The notes below the pieces were generated by a model. The model searched no databases, was not told the DNA's origin, and worked only from the letters and a program-made list of their open reading frames with translations. Positions 9,100 through 17,265 of a stretch of DNA of 64,000 nucleotides are shown one piece after another (position 1 is the first letter of the stretch; each line of letters begins with the position of its first letter). The translations under genes were made by a program, and so were the position numbers. This stretch comes from Myxosarcina sp. GI1 (lineage in GTDB: Bacteria > Cyanobacteriota > Cyanobacteriia > Cyanobacteriales > Xenococcaceae), in assembly GCF_000756305.1 (NCBI RefSeq), contig NZ_JRFE01000001.1, positions 131,044 to 195,043 on the forward strand, given 5' to 3'.

Positions 9100-9579
9100 C
9101 TATTTACAACTAATGATTAAAATGGACTTACCTGCATCTGCCCCATCTTTGCTAATGTTCAATCGCTCGAAGAGAGCTTCCCAGGCGGTAATAGTGGTTA
9201 GAGGCAAAGCTGCTGCTGAAGCAAAGTTTAAATTCTCAGGTTTGTGTCCGACAATTCGTTCGTCTACCAACTGAAATTCACTATTGCTGCCAGAGCGGGT
9301 AATATCACCTGCATAATAAACTTCATCTCCAGGTTTAAACTTCGTTACCTTTTCCCCTACTTCTGCAACTACCCCAGCGGCATCCCAACCTAAAATTCGG
9401 GGTTGAGCTTCAGTTTTATCTTTAGGACTACGAACTTTCGTATCCACAGGGTTAACTGAAATTGCTTTAACTGCTACCAATAGGTCATGACCGCCAGCTA
9501 CGGGTCGCTCGATTTCAAGATCTTGCAAGCTATTATCGTTTTCGATTGGTAAATACTGAGTTAAACCGACAGCTTTCAT
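9100..9579 (-). pseudogene. truncated quinone-oxidoreductase-like zinc ADH (N-terminal half)
   Basis: A 159-residue reading frame from an ATG with a good AGGAG site (the longer frame to 9690 lacks one). It begins MKAVGLTQYLP and contains the MDR N-terminal motifs DLLVAVKAISVNPVDTKVR, LGWDAAGVVAEVG and PGDEVYYAG. It reaches the hinge before the Rossmann fold (LPLTTITAWEALFERL, then AGKSILII) and stops after three unrelated residues. Full-length relatives of about 335 residues continue with a glycine-rich NAD(P) loop at exactly this point. The entire nucleotide-binding half is therefore gone and activity is not expected. A cupin gene tail follows within a few bases. Confidence 0.8.
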
Positions 9580-9714
9580 CGTTTTGCTCTCCTGCAAAAA
9601 ATAATTGTCGTAAAATGACTTACGACCCATGTAAAACTCAACACCTGAAGTCACGCTAGTGTTAAGCAATGCTCTTAGCAAATAGAACATAAGTAAGTAT
9701 GTATCCAGTCGCCA

Positions 9715-9921
9715 TCAACTATAGCCATGGATGGAAACTACTTTTTTGCACTTATCATTACTGCTGTCAACTTCTGAAAAATTAACTCGTTCGAGCAGCT
9801 TGGCAACCTCTAATGCAACAGCAATGAGTGCATGATTCACAGAGGTATCATCAAAAAGCTCAATTTCAGAAGACTCAGCAGGCTGAAAATCATTTGGGGA
9901 CGATAATGAAACAAATGACAT
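9715..9921 (-). CDS. small hypothetical protein (68 aa)
   Basis: A 68-residue acidic soluble protein with a short helical segment (NHALIAVALEVAKLLERVNF). I do not recognise a family. It begins 11 bp after the stop of the secreted protein gene upstream, and AGAGGATAG sits at suitable spacing before the ATG, so the two probably form one operon. There is no signal peptide and no obvious metal-binding motif (one Cys). Confidence 0.55.
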   Translation of the reverse strand: MSFVSLSSPNDFQPAESSEIELFDDTSVNHALIAVALEVAKLLERVNFSEVDSSNDKCKKVVSIHGYS

Positions 9922-9932
9922 AAACCTATCCT

Positions 9933-10298
9933 CTATTCGCTTACACTCAGATCGTTAAGTTGTGCATCTACACTATTGATGTATCCTTCATCGTTAGCTG
10001 CTTGTGGTGATAGCTCTCCCGCTTCAATCCCCGCATTTACCAGATCTTTGGCAGTTACTTTGTTATTTTGATAACTGCTTTCCAATCGTTCGTAGCCTGG
10101 AATATTCCAGTTTTCAAATCTACCTCTATAGGCAGCACTAACTAAAGAAAATGGGCTGATGCGCTTTTCACTATATTCCGATCCTTGCTGGACTCTGTCG
10201 GTTGCGTTTTCCAATCCTTGAGCTTTGGTACTCGTTGCAGTAGCGTTAAATAATAGTATGGTTGCCGTTGCCAAACCAGAAAAAATTATTTTTTTCAC
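9933..10298 (-). CDS. secreted hypothetical protein (121 aa)
   Basis: The start is GTG, supported by AAAGGAG about nine bases upstream. Residues 1-27 form a Sec signal peptide (KK, then a hydrophobic stretch, ending near TKAQG). The mature part is polar and cysteine-free, with a central RISPFSLVSAAYRGRFENWN segment and a C-terminal half rich in Ala, Asp and Asn. It looks periplasmic or extracellular. I do not recognise the family. It shares a transcript with the 68-residue gene downstream. Confidence 0.65.
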   Translation of the reverse strand: MKKIIFSGLATATILLFNATATSTKAQGLENATDRVQQGSEYSEKRISPFSLVSAAYRGRFENWNIPGYERLESSYQNNKVTAKDLVNAGIEAGELSPQAANDEGYINSVDAQLNDLSVSE

Positions 10299-10532
10299 AG
10301 TAAAAACTCCTTTGAATACGATCTAGCGTAGGTATGTATAGATTGTCTGTATCGAGGGAAATCAAACTATGCAGCTCAATTGCTATTTAAGTTTGTCTAA
10401 ATTTAATATAGGCAATCGACCAGAACTTGTCGTCCACATAGAGTTGATAATTTTGCTCGATAATGAGAGCGATGGAACTGTCCTGCTTAAAGCGGAAGGC
10501 TAGTTCAAACCTAAGTTGGATATAAATTTAGC

Positions 10533-11165
10533 TCACAAACTGACAATTCCTCGTTTGGCAGCCACTATTACGGCTTGAGTGCGATCGTTGACTGCTAATT
10601 TGCTTAAAATCCGATTGACGTGAGATTTAACGGTACTTTCGCCAATAACTAAAGCTTTAGCAATGTCTAGATTACTCATTCCCTGCGCCATCAAACGTAA
10701 TACTTCTAGCTCTCGTTCGCTCAATTTTGGATTGCTCATGCGCTGTACCAGCTTGGCACCTACTTCTGGCGGAACATACTTCTGACCGCTATAAATTATG
10801 CGAATCGCGTTTAGCAACTCCGTTGGCTTGGCACTCTTGAGTAGATATCCTTGAGCACCTGCTTGCAAACCGCAATAGATGTCCTCATCAGTGTTGTAAG
10901 TCGTTAGTATTATAATTCGAGCCTGTTTGAACTCAGCGCGAATAGCGGTAATAGCTTCAACTCCTCCCATCTGTGGCATTCTCAAATCCATTAGCGTTAC
11001 ATTGGGCTGATGTTCGCGAAACAGGGATACTGCCTGTTTACCATCTTCCGCTTGGGCGATCGCGCTCATTTGCGGATCGCGGTTAATAATGGTGACTAAC
11101 CCTTGTCTGACAATAGAGTGATCGTCGGCAATTAGTACGCGAATTGGTGTAGTTTGGCTCTGCAT
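10533..11165 (-). CDS. NarL/FixJ-family response regulator
   Basis: A 210-residue two-domain regulator. The receiver domain (about 7-125) has the acidic pair in IADDHS, the phospho-acceptor Asp in VTLMDLRMPQMGG, Thr in ILTTYN and Lys in YLLKSA. The LuxR-type HTH (about 145-205) has LSERELEVLRLMAQGMSNLDIA and ESTVKSHVNRILSKL. It starts five bases after the sensor kinase stop, so the pair is one operon and should be cognate partners. The target genes are unknown; the secreted-protein operon immediately downstream is one candidate. Confidence 0.95.
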   Translation of the reverse strand: MQSQTTPIRVLIADDHSIVRQGLVTIINRDPQMSAIAQAEDGKQAVSLFREHQPNVTLMDLRMPQMGGVEAITAIRAEFKQARIIILTTYNTDEDIYCGLQAGAQGYLLKSAKPTELLNAIRIIYSGQKYVPPEVGAKLVQRMSNPKLSERELEVLRLMAQGMSNLDIAKALVIGESTVKSHVNRILSKLAVNDRTQAVIVAAKRGIVSL

Positions 11166-11170
11166 AATTT

Positions 11171-12565
11171 TTACTCTTTATTAATTGCAACCATAATTTC
11201 TGTTCCTCGTCCTGGTTGGCTTTGAATTGTCAGTTGTGCTCCAATACTTTCTGCTCGCTCGCTCATCCCTAATAAGCCAAATCCATTTAAAGATGAAATA
11301 TTGGCAACTCCAAAACCACGCCCATCGTCTTTGACGCGTAAAATACATTGCATGTCTTCGTAAGCTAGATCGATCCTAATTTCATCGGCATCGGCATGTT
11401 TGATAGCGTTGGTTAAAGCCTCTTGACCCATCCGTAGAATGTTATTCTCAACTTCAACAGATAGAGAATAAGCCTTGCCTTTAATTTCGTAGATAAGAGC
11501 GATATCGGTAACGGCTCTCATTTGAGTGACCATACGCAGCAGAGCACTAGATAAATTACCTTGCTCTAACAACTGAGGACGAAGTGCCGCCACCGAACGC
11601 TGTGCTTCAATCAGTCCAGTTCGTGCCAACTCATCAATCGTATCTAGATGTGCCTGAGTTGCTTCTAAATCGTATGCGAGTACCTGCGTTGCCGCTCCAA
11701 CTTGAACGAGAATACCTGTAAAAGATTGAGCTAAAGTATCGTGAATTTCTCGTGCCATACGGTTACGTTCGTCTAAAATTAACGCTGCTTCAGCACGTTT
11801 GCGTTCGCGTAGCTCGGCGTTACGCCGTTCGCTAATATCTCTTGCCAACCAAATAACCATCTTTTCTGAGATGGGTGAAATGCGAGCACAAAACCAGGTT
11901 TCTCGCTCCTCGATTTTTAAACTGTACTCAGCCTTCACGATTTGTTGAGTCTGTAACGCTTGTTGGATACAACCGAGAAATCTATTTGCTTCTAGATCTC
12001 CAAAGATTTCGTCTAATGTATAATTTACTCGTTCGTCAATCGGGCGATAACTTTTCTTTGAGGAAATGAGATTTGCGTTTAAGATACATCCTTCAGCATC
12101 GATAACAAAAAGCGGATCGGGAATTGCCGAAAATAGAGCATAAAGTTCTGTTTGCGAGGTTTTGAGGGCTGTTTCTGCCTTGATGCGTTCTTGAATTTCC
12201 CTCTCCAATTTTTGATTTGTGCGAGTTAGACTTTGAGTCGTAAATCTCAATTTTCCAGTAAGATAGCAGATTGCATAAGCTACGAGAATAAACTGGGCGT
12301 TGCGAACCAAGCTAGCAGCAGTTCCAGTGTTAATCGAATCGAGTGGAGCAAAAATAAAGTAATTGCAGGCAATAGTTGCTAAGATAACCGAGACATTCCC
12401 TGGTTTCATTCCTCCATACCAGGAGGTAATAGCTACAGCAGCCAAAAACGGTGCAACCAAAGAACGCTCGAATAAATTCTCGATCGCTAGTGTGAGAAGT
12501 AAGGCGATCGCGATCGACGATATTGCCACAAAGTAATGTTTTATGTCCGAGCTAATCGTATTCAT
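11171..12565 (-). CDS. sensor histidine kinase (NarL-partner type, PAS domain)
   Basis: A 464-residue membrane kinase. The N-terminus has about four membrane helices in a KdpD/DUF4118-like arrangement (residues 10-110, APFLAAVAITSWYGGMKPG). A coiled linker (about 115-140) and a PAS domain (about 140-245) follow. Then come the HisKA_3 dimerisation/phosphoacceptor segment NRMAREIHDTLAQSFTG with the phosphorylated His, and an HATPase domain with N box NAIKHA, G1 DDGRGFG and G2 GFGLLGMSERA. The lack of a large periplasmic loop suggests a signal sensed in the membrane or by PAS. It is cotranscribed with the response regulator downstream. Confidence 0.94.
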   Translation of the reverse strand: MNTISSDIKHYFVAISSIAIALLLTLAIENLFERSLVAPFLAAVAITSWYGGMKPGNVSVILATIACNYFIFAPLDSINTGTAASLVRNAQFILVAYAICYLTGKLRFTTQSLTRTNQKLEREIQERIKAETALKTSQTELYALFSAIPDPLFVIDAEGCILNANLISSKKSYRPIDERVNYTLDEIFGDLEANRFLGCIQQALQTQQIVKAEYSLKIEERETWFCARISPISEKMVIWLARDISERRNAELRERKRAEAALILDERNRMAREIHDTLAQSFTGILVQVGAATQVLAYDLEATQAHLDTIDELARTGLIEAQRSVAALRPQLLEQGNLSSALLRMVTQMRAVTDIALIYEIKGKAYSLSVEVENNILRMGQEALTNAIKHADADEIRIDLAYEDMQCILRVKDDGRGFGVANISSLNGFGLLGMSERAESIGAQLTIQSQPGRGTEIMVAINKE

Positions 12566-12771
12566 GCTCTTACTTTTTTGAGAAGCTAGACCGACAGGCT
12601 TGAATGCTGAATACGACGGTATACTCGATCGCTATTTACAACAGATAACACCTCGACTAGTAGAACCAGAACTGAATTAAAATAATAAATTATTATATTT
12701 TACGCAACACTCAACAAAAAATTACGTTTTGAATGTATAGATTCGATCGAAATCGCTCGGTATCTAGCGAG

Positions 12772-13242
12772 CTATGATAAATTGGCGATCGCGCGATCTA
12801 CTAATTGGGAAAACTGCTTCCGTTCGCTATCGGTAAACCCTGCCATGACTCGTTCGCGCATTTCTAAAGCAATAGGAGGCAAAACAGTTTCTAGTTCTCT
12901 GCCTGTATCCGTAAGCCAAATTCTCACCATCCGCCGATCGCAGCGATCGCGTTCGCGTCGAATTAAGCCTCTTTCTTCCATACGATCTAAAACACCTGTT
13001 AGGGTTCCCCCCACCTGTTGCAGCTTTTCACTTATTGCAGAAGTTGCCAGACCGTCTTCCGACCAAAGGCAACACAACACCACCCAGTGAAAAGGGGTTA
13101 GTCCCAAAGGTTCTAATCTATCTTGAAAATTACGTGCCATCAACTGCGATAGTAGCTTGATGCGATAGCCTATACTCTGTGGAGCTGTAACTTGTTTGTA
13201 TTGTTGAGAATTTAAATTAAAATTAGCTGACTCAGTTGGCAT
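12772..13242 (-). CDS. MarR-family transcriptional regulator
   Basis: A 156-residue winged-helix repressor. The dimerisation helix GYRIKLLSQLMARNFQDRLEPLGL is followed by the recognition region ATSAISEKLQQVGGTLTGVLDRM and the wing RRERDRCDRRMVRIWLTDTG, all characteristic of MarR/SlyA. Such proteins usually bind a phenolic or hydrophobic ligand and repress an efflux or detoxification operon. A shared 11-mer links its promoter region with that of the EmrAB operon 8 kb away. It lies about 200 bp upstream of the sensor kinase on the same strand. Confidence 0.93.
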   Translation of the reverse strand: MPTESANFNLNSQQYKQVTAPQSIGYRIKLLSQLMARNFQDRLEPLGLTPFHWVVLCCLWSEDGLATSAISEKLQQVGGTLTGVLDRMEERGLIRRERDRCDRRMVRIWLTDTGRELETVLPPIALEMRERVMAGFTDSERKQFSQLVDRAIANLS

Positions 13243-13259
13243 TTACCAAATACTTAGGA

Positions 13260-13270
13260 TACGTAATATT
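13260..13270. promoter_or_regulatory. TACGTAATATT element upstream of marR-type gene
   Basis: The same 11-mer as at 5445-5455. It lies 18 bp upstream of the MarR start and reads AATATTACGTA on the coding strand, at a position where a -10 element or repressor site would be expected. It is a candidate autoregulatory operator, but the support is only the repeated motif. Confidence 0.3.
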
Positions 13271-13307
13271 ATTATGGCAACTTAAGTCAATTTTTTCCAG
13301 ACGAGAA

Positions 13308-13409
13308 CTATTGGCTATAACGAATTAGTTCTTCAATGCAGACCAAAGCAACCGACAGCAGCAAAGCATCTAAGATGTATGTTTTTATTACCCAAACAGT
13401 CCATTTCAT
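13308..13409 (-). CDS. putative 33-residue single-span membrane protein
   Basis: A short frame (ATG 13407-13409 to TAG 13308-13310) encodes a peptide starting MKWTVWVIKTYILDALLLS with one hydrophobic helix of about 20 residues and the charged end EELIRYSQ. The pattern Trp/Lys - hydrophobic helix - acidic/basic tail is typical of real cyanobacterial small membrane proteins. The ribosome binding site is weak (AGAGAA). It sits between the 87-residue membrane protein and the MarR gene on the same strand. No family is recognised, and expression is unproven. Confidence 0.4.
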   Translation of the reverse strand: MKWTVWVIKTYILDALLLSVALVCIEELIRYSQ

Positions 13410-13524
13410 GTTTAATTTCTCTACAACTCTTACTATCTACAAACTAAACAGTTGAAATGTCGGAGCTATGTCGATTATGTGACGGTAGAAAAAATTAGTA
13501 TAAATAAAACTTAAGTTTGCTTTT

Positions 13525-13788
13525 CTAAATACTCCACAAAACAATTATCAAACAAGTAGATAATGCTAAAGCAAACAAAATGGCTATTTCCATCTGCTTG
13601 CTAAGCATACCGATAATGAGAATAACAGTAACAGCTAGTAAAACCACGCCAAAATCGATTAAATGCTCCGCACTATAATCAATTAAAGGATCTCGTTGCG
13701 AGCGCTCTGACGGCTGTTTGATTTGAACGATTATTTGCTGTCTCGGTGATAGGGTTAATGCCTCTTGGCTTTTAAAATCAAAAAACAC
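13525..13788 (-). CDS. small membrane protein of unknown function (87 aa)
   Basis: The N-terminal half is polar (LSPRQQIIVQIKQPSERSQRD) and the C-terminal half is two closely spaced membrane helices (FGVVLLAVTVILIIGML and EIAILFALALSTCLIIVLW). It begins three bases after the stop of the type II NADH dehydrogenase gene, so it is the second gene of that operon. The dehydrogenase has a C-terminal membrane helix, so a membrane partner is conceivable; this is inference. The family is not recognised. Confidence 0.6.
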   Translation of the reverse strand: MFFDFKSQEALTLSPRQQIIVQIKQPSERSQRDPLIDYSAEHLIDFGVVLLAVTVILIIGMLSKQMEIAILFALALSTCLIIVLWSI

Positions 13789-13791
13789 GAT

Positions 13792-15210
13792 TTATTGTTC
13801 GAGGGAATTTTGTTCTTGAGTTGGTTGTGGCTGAGGAGAAGGTTGAGTCATACGCCATAGTGCAACCGCTCCAGCAATTAAGGCGATCGCCGCGATCGTA
13901 CCGCCAATCCAAGTAGCAGTTCGATTTTTTCTCTGAGTTGCGATCGGTTTTGGTGAGTGATAGCGGTGAAAGATTTCGTCTGTCAACCAATCTGTAGTTG
14001 CCTTAAAATTATGAACTGGTGTAGGTAGCAGTTCTAAATAAGTACCGTTGCGAATTAAATCTCCTGTCTTACCATTAATTTGAATTTTGTCGAATAGGTT
14101 TGCAACCCCATTGTTTATTCCCAGTTTCATCAGCGTTCCTCGCATGGTTGCATTAACGGGATGGAGTTCCTTACCTTGAGATAAAGCAATCAAATTACGA
14201 GCAATTTCCGCTCCTTGTTGATAAGCAATTTGAGCGACTGGAGGGAAGGAATGTTCTTTGACTACCGCACAGTCTCCAGCAGCAAATACTTCAGGAAAAT
14301 CAGGTAATTGCAAAGTAGGGGTTACTAAAGGTAAGCCGTGCTTGTCTTTATTTTCGTCTGCAATCTGCGTAAGAGATTCAATTAAAGGGTTAGTTGCCGT
14401 ACCTGCCGTCCAAATTGTAGTGTGGGTAGATAATGTTTCTACTTCATTTTTATCTTTAGCCTGATACTGCAAACCGTCTAAATCTACTGCAGTTACTTTT
14501 ACTCCTAAGAGTAGTTCTACGGGTATGGTGCGGCTGTTTAGAGCGTTAAGGGCAGTTTCTCGAAGATGAGCATTAACATCTCCCGCTAAAATTTCCGTTC
14601 CATGATTGACCAAAATAATGCGAATGTCTCGAATATTGCCTCCTAACTTAAGATACCAATTAGGTAACAAGTCTGCTAAAGTTGCCGCCATTTCTACGCC
14701 CGAAGGACCAGCCCCCGTTACTACAAACGTAAGTAAGCTACGTCGTTCCTCGGCATCTTCAGTCTGGCTAGCTTGTTGTAAGCATTCTCTCAAATGTTCT
14801 TCCAACCTTATCGCATCTTTCTGAGTCCGAAACGAGAAAGCATTTTTTTCTGCTCCTTCCGTACCAAAATAACCCTGCGTACTTCCTACTCCCAACACCA
14901 GATAGCGATAGTTGTAATGCAGACCCGAAGCTAATTCTACTCGACACTCTTCTAAGTTGATGCTATTAACTTTGTCTCGTACAAAATTTACCTTACTGCC
15001 TTCTAACAGTTCTTCGTAGCGAGGAAGCACTTGTTCGTCCTGCATTTCTCCCGTTAGGTATTCATACAACAAAGGTTTAAATACAAAACGTTCTTGAGGA
15101 TCGATAAGAGTTACGGGATTAGAGTAATGACGATGGCTCAAATGCAAAGCAGTAAAAAGACCGACAAAGCCTCCGCCGACGATAATAGTAGGAGCGGTTG
15201 AATTGTTCAT
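13792..15210 (-). CDS. type II NADH dehydrogenase (NDH-2)
   Basis: A 472-residue flavoprotein. The FAD-binding motif is TIIVGGGFVGLFTALHL, the NAD(P)H-binding motif is VVTGAGPSGVEMAATLADL, and the second FAD motif is EVFAAGDCAVV; PPVAQIAYQQGAEIARNL is also typical of this family. Unlike soluble members it ends with a membrane helix (about 440-460, WIGGTIAAIALIAGAVALW) and a Gln/Pro-rich tail. It should pass electrons from NAD(P)H to plastoquinone without proton pumping and help set redox balance. It is cotranscribed with a small membrane protein. Confidence 0.92.
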   Translation of the reverse strand: MNNSTAPTIIVGGGFVGLFTALHLSHRHYSNPVTLIDPQERFVFKPLLYEYLTGEMQDEQVLPRYEELLEGSKVNFVRDKVNSINLEECRVELASGLHYNYRYLVLGVGSTQGYFGTEGAEKNAFSFRTQKDAIRLEEHLRECLQQASQTEDAEERRSLLTFVVTGAGPSGVEMAATLADLLPNWYLKLGGNIRDIRIILVNHGTEILAGDVNAHLRETALNALNSRTIPVELLLGVKVTAVDLDGLQYQAKDKNEVETLSTHTTIWTAGTATNPLIESLTQIADENKDKHGLPLVTPTLQLPDFPEVFAAGDCAVVKEHSFPPVAQIAYQQGAEIARNLIALSQGKELHPVNATMRGTLMKLGINNGVANLFDKIQINGKTGDLIRNGTYLELLPTPVHNFKATTDWLTDEIFHRYHSPKPIATQRKNRTATWIGGTIAAIALIAGAVALWRMTQPSPQPQPTQEQNSLEQ

Positions 15211-15264
15211 TTAGTTGAGAATTAAAAGACAGACCTATAGTTTATTTTAGAAAAAAGCGATAGG

Positions 15265-16224
15265 TCAAAAATTGATTACTGGTAAATTTTCTGTACGCAG
15301 CTCTCGAACGGGAGAATTTAAAGTATAAAATCCCTCTATTTGATGTTGTTTTAAAATAGTTTTTGCACGATAAATTTCCGATTCAGTACCTTCTACTACT
15401 AAAATATATTGACCGAGAGCGAAACAATCTTGAAAGAATAATTTTTTGGTTTCTGGAAGGCGAGAAAAGCTATAGTCGAGGCGATCGCAAACTTTAAGAC
15501 TGGGAAACCAATCATGGCGATCGTCATCGTTGATAAATAGAGTAACTCGCTCTAAGGGATAGCTTATATTAACCAAGTCGATGAGCGCAGTTTTAGCTTG
15601 GTAGAGATTGGGAAAAGCTCCCATAATGCGTAGGTGATGATTTTCGATAGGTTCTTCTATTGTTTCGGTAGAACCAGCATCATAAACTTCCCATTCCTCA
15701 ATTTCATGCTGGTTTAATTTTTCTTCTGCAATTTGAATTTCTTCTACCGTACCTTCGACGACAACCAAAAAACCACCCTCAGCTACCATAGCGCGATCGG
15801 CTTTAGTTCTGTCTTTCGGAATGTCCAAACTGACTAACGCACCAACCAAACTACCAGTAACCGCGCCAATAGCACTGCCAGCAACAGTAGTAGCAATCGC
15901 CGTAGCTGTAGCACCAGCTAATATAATCGATCCGATACCAGGGATAGCTATAGTTCCCAAACCAACTAGCAATCCAGTCAATCCACCTACCATACCGCCA
16001 GTTACCACACTAGTTGTTATGCCTGTAGAATTGTTTTTGCTATGTTCTATGATCTCGTCATCCAAGTCATCAATATCATTAATATCGCCTCGTTCGCGAT
16101 GTTGGGCAATAACAGATACATTATCTATAGGAAAGCCGTGTTGTTTGATTAAATATCTAAGTGCTGTTTCTGTATCTCTACGGGTATGAAAAGCACCTAC
16201 AGCTTTATATTGTTTTGTCATCAT
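15265..16224 (-). CDS. YflT-like general stress protein with glycine-zipper segment
   Basis: A 319-residue protein with two copies of a ferredoxin-like YflT/DUF1269-type domain: AVGAFHTRRDTETALRYLIKQ at the start and RIMGAFPNLYQAKTALIDLV at about residue 205. Between them is a Gly/Ala-rich hydrophobic stretch (about 70-135, GGMVGGLTGLLVGLGTIA and further GSxxGA repeats) resembling glycine-zipper membrane insertions. Such proteins are usually induced by osmotic or oxidative stress. Each half has a VVVEGTxxEIxxAxxxLxxHxIE motif, so the protein arose by internal duplication. Often mislabelled as a histidine kinase; no kinase motif is present. Confidence 0.8.
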   Translation of the reverse strand: MMTKQYKAVGAFHTRRDTETALRYLIKQHGFPIDNVSVIAQHRERGDINDIDDLDDEIIEHSKNNSTGITTSVVTGGMVGGLTGLLVGLGTIAIPGIGSIILAGATATAIATTVAGSAIGAVTGSLVGALVSLDIPKDRTKADRAMVAEGGFLVVVEGTVEEIQIAEEKLNQHEIEEWEVYDAGSTETIEEPIENHHLRIMGAFPNLYQAKTALIDLVNISYPLERVTLFINDDDRHDWFPSLKVCDRLDYSFSRLPETKKLFFQDCFALGQYILVVEGTESEIYRAKTILKQHQIEGFYTLNSPVRELRTENLPVINF

Positions 16225-16711
16225 TTATCTAAAAATTGTCTTTTATGATTGAATATTTAGAATATAGACAGTATTAGTGTCAGTTTGATGACAAATTGGT
16301 GTCAATGCTGTTAAAGTTTTGAGCAAAGTGCGAAATATAGCAGTCAAAATAAAGATTATGACATTTACATTTTAATTAAATAAAGTTTTAAATTAAAAAT
16401 AACAAAAATGCTAAATATTTTCAGAATTATATAAGAATTGTTTGTTTATATCCTTTATAAGTTTAAACAAAAACTTTCTAAAGTTGCCAACAAAATGCAA
16501 TAATTGTATGTCAGGTGTATATCAATTTTTTGTTGTGGAAAATTGTAAGTTGTAATTATGTCGTTATTACATTCCTACAATAATTTTCATATTAATTAAG
16601 TACAAATTTAGACTAAACGATAATTGCTGTACCTTTAGTACCTAGTACTTGACTAATCCAAAGTATACCTCATCCAACTAAAAATTGCTGTAAATAAAAA
16701 AATATAAAAAG
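16225..16711. other. AT-rich intergenic region
   Basis: About 490 bp upstream of the stress protein gene, very AT-rich with many poly-A/T runs. I see no coding frame, no clear hairpin and no repeat. It probably holds the promoter of the stress protein. Confidence 0.5.
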
Positions 16712-16819
16712 TTAATCTTCATCGGCAGCATCACTGTCGGGGAATAAAAAAGTCAGAACCAATAAGGCAAACAAAATGTGCAAGCTTAAAAATCCAAAGA
16801 ATAAAAAAGGTGGTAGCAT
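16712..16819 (-). CDS. putative 35-residue membrane peptide
   Basis: A frame from ATG 16817-16819 to TAA 16712-16714 begins MLPPFLFFGFLSLHILFALL and ends in the acidic tail PDSDAADED. It has one long hydrophobic helix and five acidic residues at the C-terminus, a composition far from random for AT-rich DNA. It lies 30 bp after the GlsB/YeaQ-like membrane gene on the same strand, so it may be cotranscribed. No strong ribosome binding site is visible. Family unknown. Confidence 0.42.
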   Translation of the reverse strand: MLPPFLFFGFLSLHILFALLVLTFLFPDSDAADED

Positions 16820-16848
16820 AATTTTTAATTGTTACTAATAAATTATTA

Positions 16849-17121
16849 CTATGAATATGAACTACGAATAATAACTTGCCAGAGAAACACAGCTACACTC
16901 GCTCCTAAAATGGCTAAAGAGACACCCAGAATGCTGAAGTGATTTGTCGTTAATACTAAATGTCCCGTGAGATAAAAAATGGCAAAGCTACCACCTGAAA
17001 AAGCACCAATAATTCCAAACATCAAGCTTCCTATAGTTACACCAGTGTTAGTATTAGGAGCGATAAATTTAGCAATAACGCCAGCGATTAGTCCCAAACA
17101 GAGCCAAGATAAAAGATTCAT
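16849..17121 (-). CDS. GlsB/YeaQ/YmgE-family stress membrane protein
   Basis: A 90-residue protein with three membrane helices. The N-terminal LSWLCLGLIAGVIAKFIAP and the following GSLMFGIIGAFSGGSFA are the characteristic repeat-like glycine motifs of this family (also called transglycosylase-associated protein). Members are small inner-membrane proteins linked to envelope stress; the biochemical role is unknown. It neighbours the YflT-like stress protein and lies divergent from the AI-2E-type permease. Confidence 0.85.
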   Translation of the reverse strand: MNLLSWLCLGLIAGVIAKFIAPNTNTGVTIGSLMFGIIGAFSGGSFAIFYLTGHLVLTTNHFSILGVSLAILGASVAVFLWQVIIRSSYS

Positions 17122-17265
17122 TTTTCATCTATGTGAATTAATTTTACTCACGCTCGCAGTATAAAAATTGGCTGTGTCAGAATTGTGTCAAAGCTGTAAA
17201 ACTTCTGTTTCGGTTAGTGGTATTGGACAATTATGGTTATCAATATCTGAGGCAAAAATTGAACT

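Noticed and set aside
10370..10504. 44-codon plus-strand frame between the secreted protein and the response regulator
   Set aside because: No ribosome binding site, no terminator and no helix or domain character; likely chance.
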